Positions 59,901-64,000 of a stretch of DNA of 64,000 nucleotides are shown piece by piece. A model generated the notes under the pieces. The model was given only the letters and a program-made list of their open reading frames with translations. It was not told the origin of the DNA and did no database searches. The stretch covers positions 18,131,783 to 18,195,782 of the forward strand of contig NC_080542.1 of assembly GCF_028640845.1 (NCBI RefSeq), written 5' to 3'. A program made the position numbers and the translations under genes. The stretch is from Ahaetulla prasina. Its lineage: Eukaryota > Chordata > Lepidosauria > Squamata > Colubridae. Numbering within the stretch: the first letter of the stretch is position 1; every line of letters starts with the position of its first letter.

Positions 59901-62521
59901 CGCTGGCTCTTTGAAACGGAGATGAGCACAGTACCTCCTAGAGTTGGGAATGACTAGCACATATGTGCGAGGGGAACCTTTACCTTTACCTTATGCTTTA
60001 TTTGTTTTGGATTGGATGTTGTCTGAATAAAGTTTTGTCTTGGGATTAAGTTGGGGTTGGGTGAGAGTTCCGTGGGTCACGAGAGCATAACCTCTTGAGT
60101 ATGCAAGTGGAATTCTGTGCAACAAGAAAAGCAATTCAAGCATAGGCAAATTGAATAAAAGACACTGCCAACAGAAACTCAAAATATAGAAAGCCTAAAA
60201 TTAAATTGAAGATTATTCCTGACATAAATAAAGACTTGAAAACCATGACCCTGGTCTGGAATACAGGTAGTCCTCAGTTAACTGCTACAATTGGGATTGG
60301 GAACTCCTTCAACATAGTGACACAATTGTGTGTGTGTGTGTGTGGAAGTGTCTTGGCGACGTTTCGACGAAGTCCCATTCGTCATCTTCAAGCTTCAGCT
60401 TCGTGCTTCTGGGAGCAATGTGTGATTGCAGCTGTTTCTTCCTTTTGCTGCAATCACACATTGCTCCCAGAAGCACGAAGCTGAAGCCTGAAGATGACGA
60501 ATGAGACTTCGTCGAAACGTCGCCAAGACACTTCCAATTTTACGCGGGAGAAAACCCGAATAACCAAAGACCTACATACAAACACCCGCGAAAACCTCAG
60601 AAAACATATATATATATATATATATTGACTTTAAAAAGACCAGAACTATCGCCAAAACTGAACACTTTTTTTTTTATTTATTTTTTTTTTATTGAAAGAG
60701 TTTTATAAAAAAACAAAAACATTTTTCCCCCTTTTTTCCCCCTCCCTCCCAAAAAAACAAAAAACAAAAACAAAACACCCCCCTCCCTCCCCCACCCAAA
60801 ACTGAACACTTTAACACTTTCACCAAAACTGAACACTTTAACAACAGAATAATCAGAGAAGCCATCGAGATAGAAAAACGCCCACACAGCATGAACAAAC
60901 GAGATGATACCTCCCGCCTAGCAGCCATTTGGAAACCCGCCCTTATTGACAAACGAGTCCCTAACACGAGGAATGACACCAGACCCACACTCACGAAGTC
61001 CACACAGGATGTCACCACCACACATCCACCCAGAAAGCAGACCCAAACCCACACTGATCAGGAAGCACGACCAAGGACCAGAAGCCAGACCGCAGCTGCA
61101 ACATTAGCCATTTCAAACCCCTCCAATCCATTCATGCAGCAGACTGACACCCACTATGAAGATGTAGCACGACCACAAACACGAAGCCAAACAACAGCAA
61201 TGCAACTCACCAGCTCAAATCCCCCTGCAACTCACATTAATCTGAGCACAACCAAGCCCCCACCCAAACAGGACACACCCCCAGCCAATCAGAGCACAAA
61301 AAACCCCCCATCCAATCAGAGCACAGCCAAGCTCCCACCCAATCAGTTCAAACCCCACTAGCAGTTAAAAGGAAGAAACAGCTGCAATCACACATTGCTC
61401 CCAGAAGACGGCTGAAGCCTGAAGATGACGAATGAGACTTCACGAAACGTCGCCAAGACACTTCCAATTTTACGGAGAAAACCCGAACAACCAAAGACCT
61501 ATGTACAAACACCCGTGAAAACCTCAGAAAACATATATATATATATATATTGACTTTAAAAGACCAGAACTATCGCCAAAACTGAACACTTTTTGTATTT
61601 TATTTTTTTATTGAAAGAGTTTTAAAAAAACAAAAACATTTTTCCCCCTTTTTTCCCCCTCCCTCCCAAAAAAAACAAACAAAAACAAAAACAAAACACC
61701 CCCCTCCCTCCCCACCCAAAACTGAACACTTTAACACTTTCACCAAAACTGAACACTTTAACAACAGAATAATCAGAGAAGCCATCGAGATAGAAAAACG
61801 CCCACACAGCATGAACAAACGAGATGATACCTCCCGCCTAGCAGCCATTTGGAAACCCGCCCTTATTGACAAACGAGTCCCTAACACGAGGAATGACACC
61901 AGACCCACACTCACGAGGTCCACACAGGATGTCACCACCACATCCACCCAGAAAGCAGACCCAAACCCACACTGATCAGGAAGCACGACCAAGGACCAGA
62001 AGCCAGACCGCAGCTGCAACATTAGCCATTTCAAACCCCTCCAATCCATACATACAGCAGACAGACACCCACTATGAAGATGTAGCACGACCACAAACAC
62101 GAAGCCAAACAACAGCAATGCAACTCACCACCTCAAATCCCCTGCAACTCACATTAATCTGAGCACAACCAAGCCCCCACCCAAACAGGACACACCCCAG
62201 CCAATCAGAGCACAAAAACCCCAGCCAATCAGAGCACAGCCAAGCTCCCACCCAATCAGTTCAAACCCCCACTAGCTGTTAAAAAGGAAGAAACAGCTGC
62301 AATCACACATTGCTCCCAGAAGACGAAGCTGAAGCCTGAAGATGACGAATGAGACTTCGTCGAAACGTCGCCAAGACACTTCCAATTTTACACGGGAGAA
62401 AACCCGAACAACCAAAGACCTATGTACAAACACCCGTGAAAACCTCAGAAAACATATATATATATGTTCCGGGAGAATATATATATATGTACGCGGGAGA
62501 AAACCCGAATAACCAAAGACC

Positions 62522-62608
<87 letters not shown>

Positions 62609-63968
62609 CAACTTTTACTTTTTGCCAGTTTCCTCATTGACTTTGCCATCAGTGAAGGTCCCAAATGGCAGTCACATGACCACAAGATATTGCAACCGTT
62701 GTAATGGTGTGCCATTTGCTAAGCACCTGAATCGCAATCATGACCGTAGGCATGCTGCAATGGCCACAACGTTAAGGACCTGCCCAGTTTCCTTGTTTCA
62801 TTGCTGTCATAACTTCAAACTATTGCTGAATGAGTGGTCACGAAATGAGGACTACCTGTACCTTATTCTTTTTGCTGATTGGGCTGATAGGAATAGTTCA
62901 TGCACCAACCCAGAAAATAGCACTTAACACTTAGACTTACATACCGCTCCATAGTTTTTTACAGCCCTCTCTAAGTGGTTTACAGAGTCAGCGTATTGCC
63001 CCCAACAATCTGGGTCCTTATTTTACTGACTTTGGAAGGATGGAAGGCTAAGTCAACCTTGAGCCAGTCAGGATCGAACTCCTGGCAATCGGCAGAGTTA
63101 GCCTGCAATGCTACATTCTAACCACCGCACCAAAAAAAAATAATCACATATCAGCCTACTTCTGAGAAAATTTCTGAGTTCTGGAGATAAATTGCACCAT
63201 TTTGCGCCCGTATTTATTTGTTTGTTTAATGTTTTTGGTCACCCATCTTAGTCAATGACTCTATAAATGAAGAAAGACCAAGGGGCCGTAATCAGCTTCC
63301 TCTAGCTTAGATGGATTGGGCTACAATTCCCTTGCAATGAAAGCCCTCCCAGCTTGGAAACTGAGGAGTTGTTGCTGTATGTAAATCTCCCATACAATTA
63401 TAGTGAAGACTATCTACAGACCTTAAGATAGAAGAAATGAGAGTTTGCTATAGGATTCCTAAAGATGCATCCCAAGGCCAGTTGCCCTGGTCAGATCTTT
63501 TTGTTGGCTTATAGATGGAAGTCAGACTTTCTGGGGAGGCTTCCCAATCCTTACCCTACCCTCATATCTCCACCCCCCCTCTGGCCAGATTTTACATTTT
63601 ACACAATTAGAATTTATATGTTGTTTCCTGAGGGATTCCTGGACTTATTGGAAGAAAATATAGCATCAGCAATTAGTGTCTCAGTCTAATGTTTCTGCTA
63701 GCTTTTCTTCCCTGGATTGTGAGAAGAAGGCCTAACTTTCTAAGATCATTCTCTCCTATGTGTGTTTGTGTGTCTTTCTCCAGAATCCTCCACACAAAAC
63801 CGAGAGATTTTCTTTCTTGATCCTGGGCCGGGGATCGGGGAAGTCGATGGAGTCCTGGCCTCGCATCACCCAGCCTGTCCTTTGCCGCAAAGGCCACGTC
63901 CATGTGCACCTGTGTTGTGCTGATGGCACCCTTCAACATGCTGTTGTGACATCAAAAAAACATAGCAG
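37963..63968 (+). CDS. METTL17: METTL17, mitochondrial ribosome assembly factor (gene span, 3' end outside window)
   Basis: METTL17 has a methyltransferase-like fold, acts in the mitochondrial matrix, binds the small ribosomal subunit during its assembly and carries an iron-sulfur cluster in mammals. Thirteen coding exons join in frame (1283 bases, about 428 codons; the human protein is about 456, so some 30 residues lie to the right). Residues 1-25 are basic and fit a mitochondrial presequence. SAM-binding motif I, DFGSGTG, is at 197-203. Candidate cluster ligands are Cys336, Cys342, Cys353 and Cys410. Exons: 37963-38028, 40846-40999, 43916-44071, 45989-46076, 46530-46611, 47513-47586, 48239-48333, 49040-49110, 55251-55358, 57187-57255, 57867-57908, 58828-58920, 63784-63968. 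All introns are GT-AG except intron 10 (GC-AG). Identification rests on protein resemblance recalled along the whole length and on RNase-METTL17 synteny. Confidence 0.93.
38223..38325. repeat. 39-base minisatellite in METTL17 intron 1
   Basis: GGGCTGTGCAGATAATAACC starts at 38223, 38262 and 38301, giving almost three identical 39-base units. Confidence 0.9.
38560..38765 (+). mobile_element. SINE with L2-like tail
   Basis: GACTTTGGGCCAGTCAC, CCAACCCACCTCACAGGGTT and GCCATCTTAAGTTATTTG followed by AAAGGCAGGTTATAAATAA-type repeats. A tRNA-derived SINE with a LINE-type 3' end is inferred. Confidence 0.55.
38825..38903. mobile_element. hAT-like foldback MITE, family H3, internally deleted
   Basis: A 79-base element, CAGGGGTCTCCAACC...AAGGTTGGAGACCCCTG, flanked by GAATAGAA at 38817-38824 and 38904-38911. 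Its left arm is shortened compared with 26696-26830. Confidence 0.9.
38904..39065 (-). mobile_element. L3/CR1-type LINE 3' end
   Basis: Minus-strand copy of the GGCCAAGTGTGATT...TACATAAAAGAAAAGATACC terminus. Remains of its pentamer tail (GAATAGAA) served as the target of the adjacent hAT MITE. Confidence 0.65.
39138..39528. mobile_element. Mariner-like MITE, GTAGTCCTC family
   Basis: CAGGTATTCTTCAATTTAAC to GTTGAGGACTACCTGTA, uninterrupted. Confidence 0.7.
39529..40369. other. METTL17 intron 1, unassigned
   Basis: No exon or named repeat seen. Confidence 0.3.
40370..40751. mobile_element. Mariner-like MITE with TA target
   Basis: CAGATAGTCCTCAACTTAAC to TTGAGGATTACCTG, about 380 bases, flanked by TA on both sides, the Tc1/mariner target. 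This is the clearest example of the family. Confidence 0.75.
40846..40999 (+). CDS. METTL17: METTL17 exon 2
   Basis: Acceptor TTGCTCAG. Encodes [13 protein letters not shown]...[11 protein letters not shown], matching the conserved HPGIL segment of vertebrate METTL17. Donor CCC|GTGAGT, phase 1. Confidence 0.88.
41185..41588 (-). mobile_element. CR1 3' part
   Basis: AGAGCTGGAAAGGACTTTTGAG, CAACTCCCTGTTCATGCAAG and GGTTAATTTTCCTCACTGTTAGG; the minus strand encodes the [15 protein letters not shown] tail of CR1. Confidence 0.75.
41607..43405 (-). mobile_element. Full-length HAL1-like (L1 ORF1-only) element with 18-bp TSD
   Basis: Exact 18-base duplication CATATGTGATTACATTTT at 41589-41606 and 43406-43423. 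On the minus strand: a CpG-rich 5' region (43405 to about 42950), then an ORF1-like region with a coiled coil ([19 protein letters not shown], 42640-42570) and an RRM-type block ([15 protein letters not shown] ... VDRVYRVN, 42460-42310), a C-terminal part to about 41880, and a 3' region ending in poly(A) (poly-T at 41607). No ORF2 is present. The frame is broken by indels. ORF1 alone without ORF2 is the layout of HAL1 (half-L1) elements. Confidence 0.75.
43916..44071 (+). CDS. METTL17: METTL17 exon 3
   Basis: Acceptor TTTCTCCCAG. Encodes [19 protein letters not shown], aligning with the conserved YLWSR..PVE region, then a charged helix. Donor AAG|GTGAAA, phase 1. Confidence 0.88.
44203..44426 (-). 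mobile_element. tRNA-derived SINE, family S1, in METTL17 intron 3
   Basis: AGCAATAGCACTTAGACTTATATACC to ACCAGTACTGCGCCACC, minus orientation. Confidence 0.75.
44427..44761. other. METTL17 intron 3, unassigned
   Basis: No exon or named repeat seen. Confidence 0.3.
44762..45145. mobile_element. Mariner-like MITE, GTAGTCCTC family
   Basis: GTAGTAGTCCCCAAGTTG to CTCGACTACTTGTA, uninterrupted, in METTL17 intron 3. Confidence 0.65.
45146..45639. other. METTL17 intron 3, unassigned
   Basis: No exon or named repeat seen. Confidence 0.3.
45640..45860 (+). mobile_element. L3/CR1-type LINE 3' end
   Basis: TGACTATCATTAAGTGTTG (twice), TGAGAGCATATGC, GTGTCCAATCACACTTGGCC, then a short TCTATTCTATTC tail. 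Confidence 0.7.
45989..46076 (+). CDS. METTL17: METTL17 exon 4
   Basis: Acceptor TTTTTTAG. Encodes [15 protein letters not shown], a conserved helix. Donor AAA|GTGAGT, phase 2. Confidence 0.88.
46530..46611 (+). CDS. METTL17: METTL17 exon 5
   Basis: Acceptor CCCCCAAG. Encodes [10 protein letters not shown] and [10 protein letters not shown], the latter identical to the mammalian AAVSRAFHE block. Donor GAA|GTAAGT, phase 0. Confidence 0.9.
46612..46960 (-). mobile_element. CR1 3' end in METTL17 intron 5
   Basis: From about 46745: GGAGTTGGAAGGGTCTTGGAGG, CATCTAGTCCAACCCCC and TTCCATTGGTTGATCATTCTCAC, the CR1 terminus in minus orientation. 46612-46744 is plain intron. Confidence 0.75.
46961..47512. 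other. METTL17 intron 5, unassigned
   Basis: A 110-codon open frame on the minus strand (47091-47423) has no recognisable family and is probably chance. Confidence 0.3.
47513..47586 (+). CDS. METTL17: METTL17 exon 6 (SAM motif I)
   Basis: Acceptor TTCCCTTCAG. Encodes [19 protein letters not shown] with the glycine-rich DFGSGTG loop that would hold S-adenosylmethionine. Donor CTG|GTGAGA, phase 2. Confidence 0.92.
47587..48238. repeat. METTL17 intron 6 with CAG and TATC-type microsatellites
   Basis: A short (CAG)n run at 47626-47646, 40 bases after exon 6, and a degenerate TATC/CTAT tract from about 48060 to 48220 leading to the exon 7 acceptor. Confidence 0.7.
48239..48333 (+). CDS. METTL17: METTL17 exon 7
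   Basis: Acceptor ATACTTTAG. Encodes [17 protein letters not shown], continuing the Rossmann fold; the acidic ID residue falls where the cofactor ribose ligand lies in class I methyltransferases. Donor AAG|GTGAGA, phase 1. Confidence 0.9.
48470..48915 (-). mobile_element. L2-like LINE 3' end, 5'-truncated
   Basis: (TTTA)n tail, ACTCAGGGCAGTTTACAGG, then minus-strand coding for [20 protein letters not shown] and the preceding SHREGLLRV segment. Truncated near 48915. Confidence 0.8.
49040..49110 (+). CDS. METTL17: METTL17 exon 8
   Basis: Acceptor TTCTTCCTAG. Encodes [14 protein letters not shown], matching the vertebrate PGVFFRQF segment. Donor AAG|GTAAGT, phase 0. Confidence 0.9.
49481..50003 (-). 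mobile_element. CR1 LINE, split by a full-length L2-like LINE
   Basis: ACAGAGTTGGAAGGGACCTTGG (3' end, preceded by an AACAT repeat tail) through to GCAGTATTCCAAGTGTGGCC at 50003. It resumes at about 53335-53400 with TATAAAGTGGTATTAACACTTC and CCTCTGTTTATGCAGCCC. ATTAT occurs at both junctions. Confidence 0.8.
50003..53339 (+). mobile_element. Near full-length L2-like LINE in METTL17 intron 8
   Basis: A 5' leader (50003-50280) is followed by endonuclease ([28 protein letters not shown] near 50715, [10 protein letters not shown] near 50920) and reverse transcriptase ([50 protein letters not shown] near 52270), then the C-terminal HWLPV-like region. Frameshifts near 50550 and 50810 and a stop at 52914 break it. 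The 3' end is GAGTCCTTCGGGAGAAGGGCGG plus an (AAT)n tail. It shows that the 16-19 kb copy lacks only its first part. It lies on the gene's sense strand. Confidence 0.85.
53470..53588 (+). mobile_element. CR1 3' end
   Basis: GACTGGATTGCCATCTGTCAG, GACTAGATGACCTACAAGG and CCCTTCCAAATCTGTTATTCTG; a short 5'-truncated copy. Confidence 0.75.
53906..55128 (-). mobile_element. L2-like LINE, 3' third
   Basis: (ATT)n tail at 53910-53970, GACTCAGGGCGGTGTACAGCC, then a minus-strand frame 55114-54215 (299 codons) from [16 protein letters not shown] through [12 protein letters not shown] to the C-terminus. 5'-truncated at 55128 inside reverse transcriptase, 120 bases before METTL17 exon 9. Confidence 0.85.
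55251..55358 (+). CDS. METTL17: METTL17 exon 9
   Basis: Acceptor CCCTCCATAG. Encodes [14 protein letters not shown] and LWKKTNHFL, the D-x-V-V-x-SAFSL block after motif IV of the fold. Donor CTG|GTAAGG, phase 0. It lies 6.1 kb after exon 8. Confidence 0.9.
55751..56155 (-). pseudogene. Captured coiled-coil-like coding fragment
   Basis: Read from 56155 down to 55751 the minus strand gives about 130 codons with only two stops, both TAG where CAG would fit. The residues include [31 protein letters not shown] and [18 protein letters not shown], then a Ser/Pro-rich end. The heptad-like, charged sequence looks like part of a real coiled-coil protein whose identity I cannot name. It sits inside the hAT-like element, suggesting capture of a host exon or transcript. 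Confidence 0.5.
56223..56588. mobile_element. Solo LTR (366 bases) with 5-bp TSD
   Basis: Begins TGTCAGGCATGG and ends CCTTGACA (TG...CA with TGTCA/TGACA inverted ends), flanked by ACCAC at 56218-56222 and 56589-56593. A TGTATAA near 56446 and AGTAAAGAACTCTG near 56520 fit promoter and polyadenylation regions. LTR retrotransposon; superfamily unresolved. It is inserted in the hAT-like element. Confidence 0.75.
56710..57186. other. METTL17 intron 9, right part
   Basis: No exon; a short CA run near 56905 and a purine-rich stretch near 57045-57090. Confidence 0.35.
57187..57255 (+). CDS. METTL17: METTL17 exon 10 (GC donor)
   Basis: Acceptor CCTTTTCTAG. Encodes [14 protein letters not shown] and EARDVILK. 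The exon ends AAG and the intron starts GCGAGT, so the donor is GC rather than GT. No GT donor nearby keeps the frame or matches the consensus. Confidence 0.85.
57256..57866. other. METTL17 intron 10 (GC-AG), unassigned
   Basis: No named repeat; a G-run near 57300. Confidence 0.35.
57867..57908 (+). CDS. METTL17: METTL17 exon 11
   Basis: A 42-base exon. Acceptor TGTTCTCAG, donor CCG|GTAAGT, phase 0 on both sides. Encodes [14 protein letters not shown]; the VFAP end matches the family, while the charged start is more variable. Confidence 0.85.
58020..58475 (+). mobile_element. CR1 3' end split by an S1 SINE, in METTL17 intron 11
   Basis: CR1 parts 58020-58203 (TTTTCTGACAGTGAGAGC ... GGGGAGTTGAACTAT) and 58437-58475 (AGATAGCCTACATGGTCCC) flank the minus-strand SINE. 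Confidence 0.8.
58204..58436 (-). mobile_element. tRNA-derived SINE, family S1
   Basis: AGCAATAGCACTTAGACTTGTATACC to CTAACCACTGTGCCACCTCGGC. It interrupts a CR1, so it is younger. Confidence 0.8.
58476..58827. other. METTL17 intron 11, right part
   Basis: No exon or named repeat seen. Confidence 0.3.
58828..58920 (+). CDS. METTL17: METTL17 exon 12 (three candidate Fe-S cysteines)
   Basis: Acceptor TTTGTCTAG, donor TGG|GTAAGT. Encodes CPHHLPC, a ten-residue spacer, then C353 and YQPLPLPW. These cysteines match the first three cluster ligands of mammalian METTL17, with a longer second spacer. Confidence 0.88.
59262..59375 (-). mobile_element. L2-like LINE tail
   Basis: (TTTA)n, GAATTTATATACCGCCC, AAGGACTCAGGGCGGTTCAC; only the last 100 bases of the LINE. 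Confidence 0.7.
59376..59640. other. METTL17 intron 12, unassigned
   Basis: No exon seen. Confidence 0.3.
59641..59992 (+). mobile_element. Sauria-type SINE
   Basis: tRNA-like head GGGACACGGTGGCTTAGTGG with B box GGTTTGAATCCC, central GAGTCATGCCGGCCACATGA, then AGAGTTGGGAATGACTAGCAC and GGGGAACCTTTACC, as in Bov-B-mobilised Sauria SINEs. Confidence 0.85.
60344..60534. repeat. Large inverted repeat with hammerhead-like core, Penelope-like type C
   Basis: Arms of about 88 bases (60344-60432 and 60447-60534) are nearly perfect inverse copies around a 14-base loop. In the plus arm CTGAAGA (60488-60494), stem II GACGAA (60496-60501) with TTCGTC (60508-60513), then GAAAC (60514-60518) match the hammerhead core order CTGANGA-stem-GAAA. 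Confidence 0.6.
60600..62470 (+). mobile_element. Penelope-like element: two tandem 3' units of about 0.93 kb
   Basis: Two tandem units (about 60605-61535 and 61538-62470) each contain a TATA run, the C-terminal end of a Penelope-like polyprotein ([20 protein letters not shown], as after the GIY-YIG endonuclease), a long Pro/Thr/Gln-rich stretch (open frame 60891-61361 in unit 1) and a terminal repeat with the hammerhead-like core (61419-61450, two stem bases lost; 62336-62366, intact). Reverse transcriptase is missing. Each unit also holds a T-rich/C-rich block (ATTGAAAGAGTTTT). Confidence 0.65.
62452..62605. repeat. (TA)n microsatellite
   Basis: A long TA run at 62524-62605 and a shorter one at 62452-62490, at the 3' edge of the Penelope-like array. 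Open frames of Tyr-Ile repeats here are artefacts. Confidence 0.9.
62919..63132 (-). mobile_element. tRNA-derived SINE, family S1
   Basis: ATAGCACTTAACACTTAGACTTAC to ATTCTAACCACCGCACC, minus orientation. Confidence 0.75.
63133..63783. other. METTL17 intron 12, right part
   Basis: No exon or named repeat seen before the exon 13 acceptor. Confidence 0.3.
63784..63968 (+). CDS. METTL17: METTL17 exon 13 (window ends after it)
   Basis: Acceptor TTTCTCCAG. Encodes WPRITQPVL, then VHVHLCC with the likely fourth ligand Cys410, and [13 protein letters not shown]. The donor AGCAG|GTACTC is weaker than the others; reading through gives residues unlike the family, so splicing here is preferred. The terminal exon(s) lie outside the window. 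Confidence 0.82.
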
Positions 63969-64000
63969 GTACTCGATTCCCCCTTGGGGCGTAAGAAATT

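Larger units (their letters stand above)
60264..62863. mobile_element. Mariner-like MITE broken by a Penelope-like array
   Basis: Left end CAGGTAGTCCTCAGTTAAC at 60264, right end GAGGACTACCTGTA at about 62860. The middle (about 60330-62605) is the Penelope-like array and a TA repeat. Confidence 0.6.

Noticed and set aside
60678..61054. Minus-strand frames rich in Phe/Gly/Cys near 60.7-61.0 kb and 61.6-62.1 kb
   Set aside because: They are the reverse of the Penelope-like tandem unit, and both copies give the same shadow frame.
62349..62927. 192-codon open frame with long Tyr-Ile run
   Set aside because: Crosses a TA microsatellite and the Penelope-like terminal repeat; not a gene.

Overview
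This window looks like squamate reptile DNA, most probably from a snake. The evidence is vertebrate intron-exon genes embedded in a dense mix of CR1/L3, L2-like, L1 and Bov-B (RTE) LINEs, SINEs ending in the GAACCTTTACC motif of Sauria SINEs, Penelope-like termini, and ATTCT/AATAG pentamer arrays at the 3' ends of CR1/L3 copies, a habit described for snake genomes. The species cannot be read from the sequence.

Three host genes are supported. Two secreted RNase A superfamily genes lie on the plus strand (coding exons 3499-3942 and 27763-28209). Each is encoded in one exon just after a splice acceptor, carries the His/Lys/His catalytic triad, and has six cysteines in the mature part. METTL17, the mitochondrial small-ribosomal-subunit assembly factor with a methyltransferase-like fold, runs from 37963 off the right edge; thirteen coding exons (about 428 codons) can be placed with consistent splice phases. 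RNase A genes next to METTL17 match the mammalian arrangement, so this is a conserved syntenic block. A stretch at the left edge resembles the 3' flank of the second RNase gene, which hints at another RNase copy just outside the window.

Layout: 1-37 kb is the RNase region. It holds the two RNase genes, two possible TATA/first-exon sites (561 and 20740), and otherwise transposable elements, many nested. 37.7-38.0 kb is the METTL17 promoter with YY1-type motifs. 38-64 kb is METTL17, whose introns are filled by a HAL1-like ORF1-only L1 element (intron 2), a 3.3 kb L2-like LINE inside a CR1 (intron 8), a hAT-like element holding a captured coding fragment and a solo LTR (intron 9), and a Penelope-like repeat array inside a mariner-like MITE (intron 12).

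The most interesting non-gene signals are foldback sequences in Penelope-like termini that fit a hammerhead ribozyme core (CTGANGA, stem, GAAAC) with different stem sequences in different families, the hAT element carrying a coiled-coil-like coding fragment, and the ORF1-only L1 family. No CRISPR array, operon, tRNA or rRNA gene was seen.
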